A DNA stretch of 64,000 nucleotides from Membranipora membranacea (Eukaryota > Bryozoa > Gymnolaemata > Cheilostomatida > Membraniporidae): the NCBI GenBank assembly GCA_914767715.1, contig OU612067.1, forward strand, positions 34,322,162 to 34,386,161, given 5' to 3'. A program made the position numbers and the translations under genes. The notes beneath the pieces were generated by a model that worked only from the letters and a program-made list of their open reading frames with translations, was not told the origin of the DNA and did no database searches. Positions 39,101 through 52,353 of the stretch are shown piece by piece. Positions within the stretch are counted from its first letter, which is position 1. Every line of letters starts with the position of its first letter.

Positions 39101-40644
39101 TGGCTTTTGATTTGCTATCAAAAGTTTTCACATTACCAATTATCTAGAAAATAGACAGCAACGAGTTGTAATTAAGCAACATCACGTGAAATCTCACATC
39201 GCAGGTTGTAACGCAGGAGTTCCACAGGGAACCTTGTGTGGACCCACGCTTTGGCTAGCGTTTGTTGATTCTCTCCAATTTCTATGATATATCAGCCGTG
39301 CAGCTCATGACCCTTGGTTAGGAAGCTGAGCTCATGGATCCTAGGTTAGGAAGCTGGCCGCAGAGCTTGCAGTGTGTGGGGACCAGCACATCACTACCTG
39401 TCTTGTGATTAAAATTCCAAAATAACAACAACATCAGACTACTGAGAATTTTGAATTTGGCAGTGGGCCAAAATCAGAGACGCATGTATCAAACTTTTGC
39501 CATTGTTTGTACAAGTACAAATAACCACAGGTTTATATTATTGATCCAAACTTATTGCCTGTGACACAAGGGGAACTGAATTGTGTGTAAAATCTACTAT
39601 AGTGTGATTCTTGTTTTCATATAAAACGATCCGATTGAGAATTAATTATCGCATCAGCTGGGATTGTATTGGCCTGGGAATTTTTAATCGCTTCTTATCT
39701 CTGACTTATTATGTTATTATCTGTGGGTTATCTTACTATGGCTATAATCAGGTGGTCAGTATGACAGTATGGATCATGCTATCACTCATATCAATGACTC
39801 ATATCATCATCACAAGCTGGTTATGTAGTAGAACTCATACGGTGATGTTTAGGCTATTGTTATTTTCTGAGTTACTATATCACGTCCATGTGGTCAATGT
39901 AGAATGTGATTTATTACTTGTATGTAACTAGTGATAACTTGGCATTGATCTCAATATGTGGAGGAGACTAATGGTGGCTTGAGGTAAAATTGAAACGGAA
40001 TAGACAGTTTTCTTAGCTCTGATTTTGGCCTCAATTCGGAGTTGTCTTCTCTCCAGTTTGGTACTTTTAACCCATGCCGCATAGGAAAAACGTGCTGAAA
40101 AGAGGGTTATCTTGAAAACCGCTTACAATAGGATAAAAATTATTTTTTGATTCAGATTCTGCAATATTGAAAACTCGTATGGACATAGTTTGGGAAATAA
40201 TTTTAGTATTTGGATAGTCAATTATAGCATTTTCTGCCTGTTTTGCGGACAATTTGGCAGAATTTTTCACGAGTTACGTCACTAAAATTAAGATTTATCA
40301 ACATTCAAGCCTCCAAGGATTTGGAAACCCTGTCTCACAGGGTTTTCAATGGTGCAGACTCTGAATCAAAAATCATTTTTATCCTAACATAAGCGGTTAT
40401 CAAGATAACCCTCTTTCAGCAGGTTTTTCCTATGCGGCGTGGGTTAAAAGTACCGAACTAGAGAGAGGACAACTCCGAATTGAGGCATAAATAAGAGCTC
40501 AGAAAACTGTCTATTCAAAGATCTGAAGCCCGCACCGTATATAACACCCACTTTTTGACCAGCTACTTACCGTTATGTTGTTGTTGTTTATTGACAGAGT
40601 CCGCGGAGAGAGGAGGAGATGATATGTTTGAGATGGATATGTAA
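36178..40644 (+). CDS. EIF4EBP: eIF4E-binding protein (4E-BP)
   Basis: This translational repressor binds the cap-binding factor eIF4E and is released when TORC1 phosphorylates it. Exons 36178-36322, 37259-37462, 40598-40644; phases close to 131 residues. Conserved elements: the TORC1 priming sites [15 protein letters not shown], the canonical eIF4E-binding motif YERKFLL, CRNSP (equivalent of Ser65), a Ser-Pro where mammals have Thr70-Pro, the second contact LPTIPGVT, and the C-terminal TOS motif FEMDM just before the stop. The N-terminal RAIP motif of vertebrates is not exact; the equivalent place reads TQGIPVRR. Intron 2, over 3 kb, holds LINE and MITE insertions. The gene converges with POLB. 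Confidence 0.95.
36323..37258 (+). other. 4E-BP intron 1
   Basis: Donor gtgagt at 36323 and acceptor ttgaag ending at 37258, phase 1. Overlapping short frames on both strands (36520-37187) have no protein-like conservation that I can recognise. Confidence 0.6.
38350..39131 (-). mobile_element. LINE reverse transcriptase fragment, inverted part
   Basis: On the minus strand the conserved frame holds [19 protein letters not shown] and [20 protein letters not shown] (the YDFSKAFD catalytic block), ending near [11 protein letters not shown] at about 38420. Earlier parts at 38680-39131 are in other frames, so the copy is decayed. It lies inside 4E-BP intron 2. Confidence 0.82.
39125..39290 (+). 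mobile_element. LINE reverse transcriptase fragment, forward part
   Basis: The plus-strand frame [14 protein letters not shown] ... [17 protein letters not shown] continues the reverse transcriptase immediately after the point where the adjacent minus-strand fragment stops, then ends at a stop near 39285. Together they look like one element whose 5' part was flipped. Confidence 0.7.
40003..40511. mobile_element. MITE with about 200-bp inverted repeats, copy 1
   Basis: Ends gacagttttc(t/g)agctc and gagctcagaaaactgtc, flanked by TA on both sides. The two arms mirror each other for roughly 200 bases (ttggtacttttaacccatgc against gcggcgtgggttaaaagtac). About 509 bases, no coding capacity. It sits in 4E-BP intron 2, close before the last exon. 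Confidence 0.9.
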
Positions 40645-41828
40645 AGTTATCTCCCACTGAACTCAGGAAATAATTCCATATAAAACTACTACTAACATTT
40701 CTGATATACTAGCTTGCATGTGTTTTGAAATGAGATTATTATATTTACTCCAACAAAAAACAAAAATATGTCGAGAACTTAGTCATCTTTACCTGCAGGA
40801 TGAACAAAAATATGACATTTAGTAAAACGATGTGCTGCTCATATCCCGAGTATAGAGACAGTAGGTAAGCAGAACACGACACTTCATAATGATTACAGTA
40901 TCTAGTCTATGTACTCAGACTAGCTGTCATATATAGGTTCTCTTGCTAACCTACAGTGTGGATAGCTAGCTGTATATATAAGGAGCACTATGGATTTATA
41001 TACAGGAAAAATACAGCTGCCAAAATATGAAAAATAGAGACGTCACGTCGTGGTGTCTATTTATAGTCTCTGTCTTTAAGTCGCTCATGTGATTAGAGCT
41101 AGTCATTTGGTTGCGGGTTTTCCTCACAAAAAAATGTGTCATGACGCACCAAAAAATATATTACTTGTTTTCGGTTTTTCACTTCATCTCTTTTGTATGC
41201 TGTTGTTTCTACCAATCACTAGAAATTCTGATGCTTTTGACAATAAGTTTTAATTTTTTTGTACTTGTTCAAATATACATAGTCAATAAAAAAAAACATA
41301 AACCTCCAATGTGCATCATCTACGTTTTACGGAGCATGGGCAGAGGAGAGAAGTAGGTGGAGAAACATGAGATCAGTAGCAATCATGTAATTCTTTGTTT
41401 TTCTTTATATAATATCAGACTGAGACTCACTGAGGAGTAACTGAACTGTGTGATATTTATAATATAAGTTTGTATTGATAGAGGAAGATAAGAGTATATA
41501 TAGAGAATAAAATACAGAGTACAGAGATAGGAGTATATAACATTTACACAATATTTACAAGGAACAGACTAAATTATCGACTGAAATACGGACATACGCA
41601 CAACAAATACATCTTCTAAAACATGACATGATTTGTATAACAATAAGAATGGCCTTCAACACCATGTAGGAGTACATACTAATCTATAATAGGTATGAGT
41701 AATATGACCTGCACCTAAGAAATCAAAGTCACCAAAGTAATTATATCCGGTTGATATCTCCGCAGTATACAGACATAGCTTACTCCGCTTTAGGACGTAC
41801 ATACACAGAATCTACACCAGACTGATGT
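40645..41828. other. 3' flanks of 4E-BP and POLB (convergent)
   Basis: No exon supported. The frame at 41111-41356 is AT-rich and hydrophobic by composition only. aataaaa near 41504 could be a polyadenylation signal for the plus strand. Confidence 0.4.
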
Positions 41829-44800
41829 TTAGAGGTTCCTGTTTTCTGGTTTCTTGAAGGGATAATCTATATAATCAAATATATCTTCCTCACAGGAGAC
41901 AGGCAGAGACTCGCCGGGATCTCCTGTAATAACAACAATGTCTTAACGTCAAGGGAAGAACAGATGACTCCATAAATAAACTCAACAGCGAACACCATAG
42001 AGTTATTATATACATATATTGATAACATATTGTATATTTTCAGTGATATATTATATCTGTATATTATATAATAGCTCTTTGGTGTTCACTGTAAAGATTA
42101 GTTAGGGAGTTATCTGTATTCTTTGGTGAAGACCTATATAATCTTGGCTTTAAAGTTAAGCCTGTGATCATGGTCATTGATTTAGATTGCATTCATTCCT
42201 GTCTGAGTGAGATTGTGCGAAATTTTGTGCGAACACAACAACTAATGTTTTTACAAATATCTACTTCAGTCCTAATTATTTTCTTGGTTTTTGGTGCAAT
42301 GAAAAATACACATTCAGACACCACTGGGATCTGATAATGTTGATATATTGTGCCTGCCATTGTACCAACCATAATGGCTTTGATTATACAGCTTTGGCAC
42401 ACACACGTTAAATAACAAATGCTATGCTGACTTTATTATCTTACTTACCTACCATCAACAAAATTCCATTGACTGATTGACCGAAAAATAAATATTTCGG
42501 GCCATCATCAACAACAGTATATCACCATGTCAGTATATAAGAATATAGTGAGTATTACCATGTCGGTATATAGGAGAGTATGTACCTTGTGAGCCCATAG
42601 GACAGAGTCTGTATTCATTAAGAGTAAATCCCTTATCGAGGGCGTGGCCTCTCATCTGTCTATTAAAGTTATCACTACCGGTAAAGTATAACAGGGCACA
42701 GAAGTACTGGTCGTGTGGGATCAACCTGAGACAAAAAAGTAAAACTGAATTTTTCATTCAGCCTACCATTACTAGCATCCAGAATACACTCAACACAAAT
42801 ACGTCGCTGATCCAGGGCACAAACTGCCCCCATGTCCCATTACAAGGTTTTTATGCTACAAATCATGTGACACCAAGTTGCTTGTGGCCTGCTTCAATCA
42901 GCCTGCAAACGATTGTCCCAATGCATTGCACTTTTAACTTGAAATTCACTCAGCTTTTAAATAACTTCTGCATAACTTTAAATACTTCGATCCTCCCTAG
43001 TTAGAAATGGTCATAGTAGGTAGTAAGACCTATTCTAACATCATCTAGTAGAGAACATAGCATCAAATTATAGTGTAAGTCTCCTTGTTTATTGCTGTGA
43101 TGAGAAACCTAGACACTCAGATGCTGACCTTCATCCATCTTACCTGATATCGAGTCTTCTGTATGCTTTATCATCACCTTCAAGCTTACACACTCCCTAC
43201 AAGTATCAAATATTTAAATATATCAGTGTTAGAGCCAATGGCTTGCGCATAGAGTGCAGACTGAATGCTCAGAGCAGCTAAATATATACCCTATACATAC
43301 AAAAGTGTACATAGGGAGAAATCTTGAGTAGCTAAAGTGGCATTAAACCAAGAAACTTATATAAAATTTGCATGGTGAAGCCAAAATGGTTAGCTATCTG
43401 ACTTCATTGGATATTAGCAAATGTTTGAGGTTTTACATGGAACTCGAGGTTTTACATGGAACTCGAGGTTTTACATGAGGAACTCGAGGTTTTACATGGA
43501 ACTCGAGGTTTTACATGAGGAACTCGAGGTTTTACATGGAACTCGAGGATTTATCTTCTCATAAGTAACCATGAGAAGATAACTACAAGTTATATAATCT
43601 GCAGTATTTTAATAATGTAAAGGGGGGGGGGGGTGGTAAAGATGACCCTGTGGCTCAGCAGTGACAATGAGACTCACAACAGATTGACATTTGTTGAGAT
43701 GGACATAATGCAAAATGTTAAAGCCTTGTCTGAATAAACAAGAATGCTGTTAACAAAGATTTCACTCCTATACAAGAAGTTCAGAGAGAGCAACCAGAAT
43801 GAGTAATCTCACACTGCGCCACATACCATGAACTTAGATTCCCCATGTGATAATGTGTCTGTGATGTAATCTATCTCCTCGAGCTTCTTCACTGCTTTGT
43901 GTAAATAATCAGTCTGCAAAAATATAAAAATATTTTTCCGGTCAGAGATTCAATTATGATATAACACTAATATATAAACAAATTGAGTTCATACGGGAGG
44001 TAATGAAGTCCGCCAGGCAGGCCAAGCATAGCAGTAATATAGAGGTATTTCAAAATGGATGTTTTAGGTAAGATAACATCATTCTTTAAATCAACTTTTC
44101 AAATTTAAAGGATACGGCAATGTAACATATTATGTCATTGATGATAAGGAAAACAATAGACTACATTAGTGGGAAACCTCCAATACACCCCACAACCCGA
44201 TTTGTGTTTCCACATAGTTCACTTGGTCATGTAACTAGTACCTTCTTCTTGGATTCGGAGGTAAAGTTTGGATGAGTGAGAAGCACATCGATATCACCAC
44301 TATTATCTGCTCCACGACGGAAACTACCACATACTGTCGCTGTGTAAGCCTCGTCTACTGACTTAATACCATCAAATGCTGCCTTCTGTAAGCGATAAGA
44401 GAATAGAGTGCTGTGACCCATAATTGTGTTGTATACAGATACTACATCTAATTCGGTCACTTAAACACGTGAGAAAACTTAAATGCAGTAGCAGCAAATT
44501 ATATCTATGAGTACTTCTGATGGTGGTAACTGATTGTCATCACCTCCGAAGCATGACATTTTGCATTTTATTGATAGCCTCTCTATTTATGGTATGCCAA
44601 AGTGTAACTGTACCTGCAGCTCCAACATCTCGGCTCTTGGGATTCTTTTCTCAAAATCTTCAAAGTGTTTGACGCCGACTTGTTGTGAGTGAGTTAATTT
44701 ATCCAGGTTCTTTTTCAAGTCTGCAAGTGATTAGTGTATGTCATCATAATAGAGTGAATATTGAGATCTTCAATAAAAAATGTACCCCCCCCTCCAAGCT

Positions 44801-46800
44801 CGTTTGAGACAGAACTGGCGTCATTTGCTATGTCCACATAGGATTTCACATCCTTTGTAGTACATATTGTTATAACGAGCAAATGATTCATGTCCAAAGA
44901 AACCTAATCCGCCTTTCCTTATCAAATAGCACACATTAACCCAGAAAAATTAATTAGTATTTATGCGTTGGAATTGAGATGCCGTACCCATGTGACAACA
45001 TGGATTCGGCATTGCCTGTGAACATTAAATCTTACCTTCAACAGTTTTAATTCCCTCATCAAAGAACTTTCTTGCAGCAGCTGGACCGATTCCATTGACT
45101 TTAGTTAGCTCATTAATGGAGACACTAGTATCATCTGTACGGATCTGTAACAGAAAAAATCATTTAATGGGAATATATGAGGGGAGGGATGGCATGGAGA
45201 TTATAGGTTGGGAGTAAGAGGCAGAAGCAGTAGAGTAATAACATATAAGTAAACAGAGGTAGTAGCACAGAGTTAAGATTGAAATGAATCAATGCTATAA
45301 TTAAATGCAAGTCTACAATGAAGATGTCATGATTGTAAGGATGTGTGGTGTATTTTTACCTTTTCTATTTTGCGAAGCTTCCCAGTCTGCAGGAATTCAT
45401 CTATCTTTTCAGCAATCTTCTGCCCGATTCCATTCTGAATAACAGAGTGGCAGATATCAGCATCATTAGTATAGCCTACCCCTTATACGTATGGATAATA
45501 GTATAGGTAATAATTTGCCACAATATCCATCAATATCATCAACATCAGTATCATTAGGATTGCCTACACGTCTAGCATTGACAATAATTTGCTACAAATT
45601 TGCCAAAATTCATATTATATTATTTGTTCTTTCTGCCTGGATTAGACAAGGTTCAGATCAGGAAAATAATAAACAAAAGTTATCATATAAGAATATATGG
45701 AATGATCCCTCTATTACCACTTACCAGTAGCTTAGCCTGATCTCCTGACTTGATTCTTACAGGGTGTTGAGCGAGCACGCCCGCAGCATTTCTGTAAGCC
45801 TTAGATTTGTGCATGGCTCTATTTACATTCTTCTCATAGTTTGATAATTCTAGAACAGAAAGCCAAGGAATTGATGCAAGCTGTTCGCGATTTTATGTAA
45901 ATCATAACCATGTGTTTGCGCTCTACCAACATGATCAGAAAGACAATACTTGGTAATTACTCATTAGAGGACCATACGCACAATTTCTCTCAGGAGATTT
46001 AAATTGCATAGTCATCAAAATACATCATAGAATTATTGATCAATGAAGCGACTCTAATATTCATTTTATAATAATAAACAACATGAACGGGACATTGTGA
46101 GGGATTGGGAGATGCTGGCCTCTTTGAATGATGTGAGATAATTGATAAAGCTGAATTACTCACTTACTTACTACACTACAGTCACAGGGGGTCTTTCAAT
46201 TAGACACAGCCAAAATCGCATTCTGATCACTCACTCACCGAATGAGCGATACCTGCTAGGCCTCTCGCTTTCAGATCGCTCATTCAATTCATTTGATGGA
46301 TGGATGGATTTTTATTACTATCACTGACAGCATTATTAAAAGAAAAAATGAGTAGCGAAATACAGTGTAATTGCTGGCACTTTGGTGGAAATATATACAT
46401 TCTGAGTGAGCGATTTAGGAGCGATATTGTTTAATTGAAAGACCAAGTGAGTGATAATTTTGAGCGATGTGATAGTGATAACTTGCTATAGTAAAGGATC
46501 GCTGTTTCTAATTGTATTGAAAGACCCCCTGACTCCACTGCAATGAATGAGGGAGGTAATTGGTGAGTGTGACGTGAGTAAGAACAGGAAAAAACAAGAT
46601 TTGACAAAAAAACAACTTTTTGAAATAATCTATATATGAATATACATGTTAATAAAATATAAAATTATATTATAAATATATATATATATTATATCTTAAA
46701 TACTATAGATTAAATTTTCTTTACCTATCAAGAAATCACAGAAATCAGCATTCGGATTCTCAGAAGTGTCAGCTGATGTGGCCACTTTCCTCTTGCTCAT
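41829..46800 (-). CDS. POLB: DNA polymerase beta
   Basis: This nuclear base-excision-repair enzyme has a 5'-dRP lyase domain and a nucleotidyltransferase domain. Minus-strand exons: 46800-46725, 45849-45725, 45434-45360, 45144-45036, 44720-44614, 44385-44242, 43913-43827, 43196-43144, 42725-42586, 41923-41829. Phases close to 336 residues (human 335). Visible: start MSKRKV; lyase region KIAEKIDEF with the Schiff-base lysine position; second helix-hairpin-helix [12 protein letters not shown]; palm motif [18 protein letters not shown] with both metal aspartates; third aspartate in RRLDIR; thumb [10 protein letters not shown] and [13 protein letters not shown]-terminus [16 protein letters not shown]. 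All catalytic residues are kept. Introns contain a MITE (46185-46531) and a small minisatellite. It is head to head with HAUS7. Confidence 0.97.
43428..43553. repeat. Short minisatellite in POLB intron 8 (coordinate order: between exons 9 and 7)
   Basis: About six units of 19 or 22 bases of the form 'gaggttttacatggaactc', some with an extra 'agg'. It lies between 43196 and 43827, that is, in the intron between the exons at 43913-43827 and 43196-43144, away from both splice sites. Confidence 0.85.
46185..46531. mobile_element. MITE with 16-bp perfect inverted repeats
   Basis: cagggggtctttcaat at 46185-46200 is matched exactly by attgaaagaccccctg at 46516-46531. The 347-base body also has inverted segments with 'gagcgat' words. 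It lies in POLB intron 1 and has no transposase. I could not identify a clear target-site duplication. Confidence 0.85.
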
Positions 46801-47079
46801 CCTGCCAGGTAAATATATAGGGCTCCTCTGAACAATATTTCTGCTGACTCAGATCTTTGTAATAGAATTTTTTCTTCTTTCTTTTAAAGTGGAAGTCGAA
46901 ATTGTGAGGAATAGATCCACTATATAAGCCATCTAATAATTTTGTTCTCTCTGACCTTTTGACCCTGACTTAAACCAATGAATGTCCTCATTTTTATGAC
47001 TAAGTCACCTGAGCAAATTAGTTTTGTAGGCTTTGTGCAAAACTGAAACATACCCTTCATGATATAAACATTGAAGACT
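46801..47079. promoter_or_regulatory. Probable bidirectional promoter, POLB and HAUS7
   Basis: Only 279 bases separate the two start codons, so this short stretch must hold both 5' leaders and core promoters unless leader introns exist. tatataag at 46921 could serve as a TATA-like element for HAUS7. No other motif is claimed. Confidence 0.5.
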
Positions 47080-50000
47080 ATGATGGCGGATCATTTGAAA
47101 TCCAGGCATTTGGAAACTATTCCAAAAACAAACAGAGTTAACTCTGTGTATGCCGTTCATCTACAAGAAAGCCTCAAGGTGACTGTGATGAGCATGAAAT
47201 TTATGATTTCAGTGTGAGATGTGTCTCAGAGTGCTGCATTGCTAGTTCAAACTGATTATTGAAATCCTCATCTAGTAAGTTTTTTAGCTTTTTTCTTCTT
47301 GTATGCCTTGTATGAATGTGAAACAAAATGAAAACAGTTGCTTCTTACTATTCTCATATTTATAGAAACTTGGATGTCCCTTTACAGAGTCTGCTGATGA
47401 GACATGGATTGTGGAGTTGATATTTCAGCCCGGGGAGCCGAGGATCAGGATTCTCCAATGGCTTCTTTCTAAGTAAGTAACCATCACAGAATGATACCTA
47501 TAGAGATTGCTTGTGACTAGTATAACTAAGGTCATTCACATCCTGTGCTAATGCTCATAAGCCTTATACGATATGTACTCCTACTAATTGGCCTTCAATG
47601 GTTTGATTACGAGAATTACTTAGATGGTCCGTAGTTAACGTCACGGACGTTTTGGATTACCTGTAGGTAAGGTAGGTAAGGCTATCACGGCATCTGTGAA
47701 CACTCATTGGGTCTAGACCTACTTCAACTTAACTCAATACAAATATTTATGCTGTTCCTAGTGGGAGCTTAAATTTGGCCACGGGTGTTGCAAAACATGG
47801 GGCAGGCACTGTATGTATCGGACACTGTCTTACAGCAGTCCAGGCCTTTACAGCATTGTTGTTGGTGCTGAAGGGTCCGCATGAGTGCTGTAAGTTGTGT
47901 CCCATACATCACCTGCCACGTGTCTCACAACATTGTGCTTTGGATAGAACTAAAATGTACCTGAAATACGTCATAGCATGCAACTTGGGCTGCACCTTAA
48001 AGAGAGACTTTAATTCAGATCCAGCATTAATTGTAGAGACTTGGTAGTCCATCTAAAGGGGTTTACTTGTGCAGGGAGTAATAATATGGACAAAAAAATC
48101 TTTTACGAGACTTACTTTTACCAATTTGCTATGCTCAAATTTACATCCTCAAATCTTATGACATCAAGGTAATTACACAGAGCATAGTATGTCTTGTCAA
48201 GACAGGCTACATTGATTCAATTTTAATAGCGTATAACATGATGATTAATGATCTATTGATTTAAAATTCACTAGAAAATCAATATTTGCAGTGCACCTGC
48301 TGTACATTGTGACCCTGTCATTTAACTAAAAACTGAACTCAAAATTATTGTATTCCTACACTTTTTAATATCTAATTTTCATTTGAAAAAAGAAAATTAG
48401 CTTTCAAAAATGCATCAGCAGAGTCAAATATAGTTGAGGAATGTGTGGCTATAATGATTTTCAAAAATAATAACTATTTACTGAGGAAAACCTCTATATG
48501 TAAATCAGTCATTATTGATTAATAGGGCACTGTTTATGAGTGTCCTACCTATGACATCAAATCCTTCCTTATCAATGTAAACAAATCTTTATGATGTATT
48601 TAGCGTCAAAATGGAGCACATGTAAAGAATCGGAATTGGATGATCTATCAACCTGGATAGGGATGGGAGAAAGTGAATCTGAAGTGAACTTCCTCTTTAA
48701 AACCCACTTCTATAATTTTTTCATAACCCTGGCCCTACTGCCCATATAGAACTGGACTTTTTCTGTAATGTTGTCCGAATCTCCGAACTTAGAAGATATA
48801 AATTCTGCCGCAGTGACATTAAGACGCATGATCAGCTATTTATTCTGAATTGTTCAGGTTTCACAGATCAGTGTATAACTTCCTGGATCCAATCTACTCA
48901 AGAACAGAACAGCGACTGAGAGGTGAGTGTTGCGCGATGGAGTCAGACATTGTCATGTTACTTAGTTCAATGAAGGACACATATGACCGCGGAAGGGGTC
49001 ACCTCTTTATGAAACCAATGTGTAACAGGTGCAAAGCTAAATGGAATCTCTTGTTACACATAAGGATGAGCTGTAGCTGCAATCAAATGATAACATGTCT
49101 GGGCTCCTACTGCGTGCAACAAGGCAGCATGTGAGGGGTGGTGGTATCTATGCCTAATATCCTCTTTGACAGACATGTAAGTGATATTTATGTTTGATTT
49201 TGTAGCCATCCTTCAGACTGCCTCAGCTCTAGGGTTGTGTAGATCATGTGATATACAGCTCATCGAGGTAGGTGCATAACCCAATGTGTATGGAGAAGAT
49301 TTTATCTGAATCAAAACATTTAGAGGATGTTGTCAATTTAGGACATCTTACAGAAGATCCTCATCATTTGATTTTTGAAAAAACCTTACACACTTGGTGT
49401 ATGCTGTTGTTATCTTGATTCATATTAAGACTACACGATGTAGACAGTTTTCTGAGCTCTGATTAAGGCCTCAATTCGGAGTTGTCCTCTCTCCAGTTTG
49501 GTACTTTTACCCCACGCCGCATAGGAAAAACGTGCTGAAAAGAGGGTTATCTTGAAAACCGCTTATAATAGGATAAAAATCATTTTTGATTCAGAATCTG
49601 CAACATTGAAAACTCATATGGACTTAGTTTGGGAAATAATATTAGTAATTGGATAGTCAATTATAGCATTTTCTGCCTGTTTTGCGGACAATTTGGCAGA
49701 AATTTTCATGAGTTTCGTGACTAAAATTAAGATTTATCAGCATTCAAGCCTCCAATGATTTGGAAACCCTGTCTCACAGGGTTTTCAATGGTGCAGACTC
49801 TGAATCAAAAATCATTTTTATCCTATCATAAGCGGTTTTCAAGATAACCCTCTTTCAGCAGGTTTTTTCCTATGCGGTGTGGGTTAAAAGTACCAAACTG
49901 GAGAGAGGACAACTCCGAATCGAGGCATGAATAAGAGCTCAGAAAACTGTCTATTGACTCAGTAATGAGTGATTATCTGATTAATATGTGAACAGTAATA

Positions 50001-52312
50001 GACTCTTCCATAGACCTTTGTTTGGCAAAAAGCAAAAAAATACAATGTGTAGGATTTGTCTTTCATTAGCATGTATACAGTTACAGAATGCTCGATGCCT
50101 ACGATGAAAAATGTACATGAAGTTGAATTTAAGTTGAGATCATATCACAATAATATGTTTATGGTCTATGTTGTAGGGTAACACATCGATGAGTAAGCAG
50201 ATGTGTTTTATGAATAAGCTGATAGACATGGTACTGCTTGTGGACGAATGTGAGGCGAACTCTTCTCCATCAAAACACATGATGAGCAGGTTTGTCTCCC
50301 AGTACACATACTACCACCAACAGTACCAACGGCTGGCTTATGGCGCGAGGGTTTGGATCGGTCAAATCTATACGCAATTATTTACTGTTGAGTTTAAAAC
50401 ATTTTGACATTAAAAACTGGTACAAATAGCTAACACTAAGTCGGCCGCCGAACTTTATTCTAGCTAATATTTACTCCTCCTGAGTATAAGTAGGGGTGGA
50501 TCTGAGAATAGTATTATAGTAGTTGGGTTGAGGGGTATTTAGTAGGTGAGTTATGTGTTGATCGGAAGATAAACTTTTATAATCATAGGTATATAATCAG
50601 TATCATAACACACATATGTTATATGTTATTTAGCCCACACCAGAGTGAGGACATACCTCGTACATATATTATATGTTATTTAGCCTACACCAGAGTGAGG
50701 ACATACCTCGTACATATATTATATGTTATTTAGCCTACACCAGAGTGAGGACATACCTAGTACATATATTATATGTTATTTAGCCCACACCAGAGTGAGG
50801 ACATACCTCGTACATATATTATATGTTATTTAGCCTACACCAGAGTGAGGACATACCTCGTACATATATTATATGTTATTTAGCCCACACCAGAGTGAGG
50901 ACATACCTAGTACATATATTATATGTTATTTAGCCTACACCAGAGTGAGGACATACCTCGTACATATATTATATGTTATTTAGCCCACACCAGAGTGAGG
51001 ACATACCTCGTACATATATTATATGTTATTTAGCCGACACCAGAGCGAGGACATACCTCGTACAGAGGACTCTTACTCACAGGACTGCTCTCTTATAGAC
51101 AGCATAGCTCAGCAGCAGCCGGTCAGCCAAATATTCCCTTCTAATATCTCTATACTCCCTCCAGATATCAGAAAAAGTCTACAGAATTCTCAGCCTCACG
51201 CTGACGGGTAGGTCATACTCTGCTGTTTAGTTTATTGTAAGGTATTGTAAAGCTTTACTTGACTTGGTTTGTCTGAGCTTGTGCCACCTGTTTTCATTTT
51301 GATGTCTCACTCGATGATCAATTTGTGGCATATTTTATGAGCCGTTTTCCAAGGGGTTGAAAGCTGTCTATTTTTACCATCCAGGTTACTTCTCCACCTA
51401 ATGCCTTTTTCACAGGCAGCCGATTAATTCATTACTTACTCTTTGTGATAGTCCCACTATCATGTCAAGATAACGAGAACTGAACAAATTAATTATTGTG
51501 AGCATTCTATTGACTAAAATTATGGAACCGATTTTAATTCCCTGTCTTCTACATTAATTTGTGATGTTTTATATCAATGAGGGTGTCATTGCATCTCCTC
51601 TCTTTTACTCCTTTTTTATACCAACTCCTTGGTTGTTATTATGTAGTAGCTCTGATATGTGATTTGTCTCCCCTGTAAACTTGTTGTATTATTATACTGT
51701 ATCTCACATTACACTGTCAGACTTACTGTATCAGACTTACTGTATCAGACTTACTGTATCAGACTTACTGTATCAGACTTACTGTATCAGACTTACTGTA
51801 TCATACTTACTGTATCAGACTTACTGTATCAGACTTACTGTATCAGACTTACTGTATCAGACTTACTGTATCAGACTTACTGTATCAGACTTACTGTATC
51901 AGACTTACTGTATCAGACTTACTGTATCAGACTTACTGTATCGGGTTAGCGATATTGTAGTGATATGAGAGAGCAGGCTGATATACAACAGCTTACACAG
52001 AGAGCCATGTTATTAGAAGAAGATTTATCCAGACAGAATGATCTCTATAACCAGCTCAGCGCTGAGGTATGATAATCTGACTGTTTAGTTGCGAGACTAT
52101 CCTCTTCCGCCCCTAAGTAGAGACAGGTACACAGGCTAAATAAACTGGTTTATTTACAAACCTAGAATCATAGAGTTATTATATATATATATAATAACTC
52201 TATGCCTAGAAAAGACGTGGCCTTGTACTTTTACACACCTAGGGACGATTTGAGCATCAATTTGTACAGCAGACTATGTAAGATTCATGTGTAAAACCAC
52301 AGACTTGATTTA

Positions 52313-52353
<41 letters not shown>

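Noticed and set aside
51659-51968. Two repetitive frames
   Set aside because: Translations of the 14-bp minisatellite in HAUS7 intron 6.
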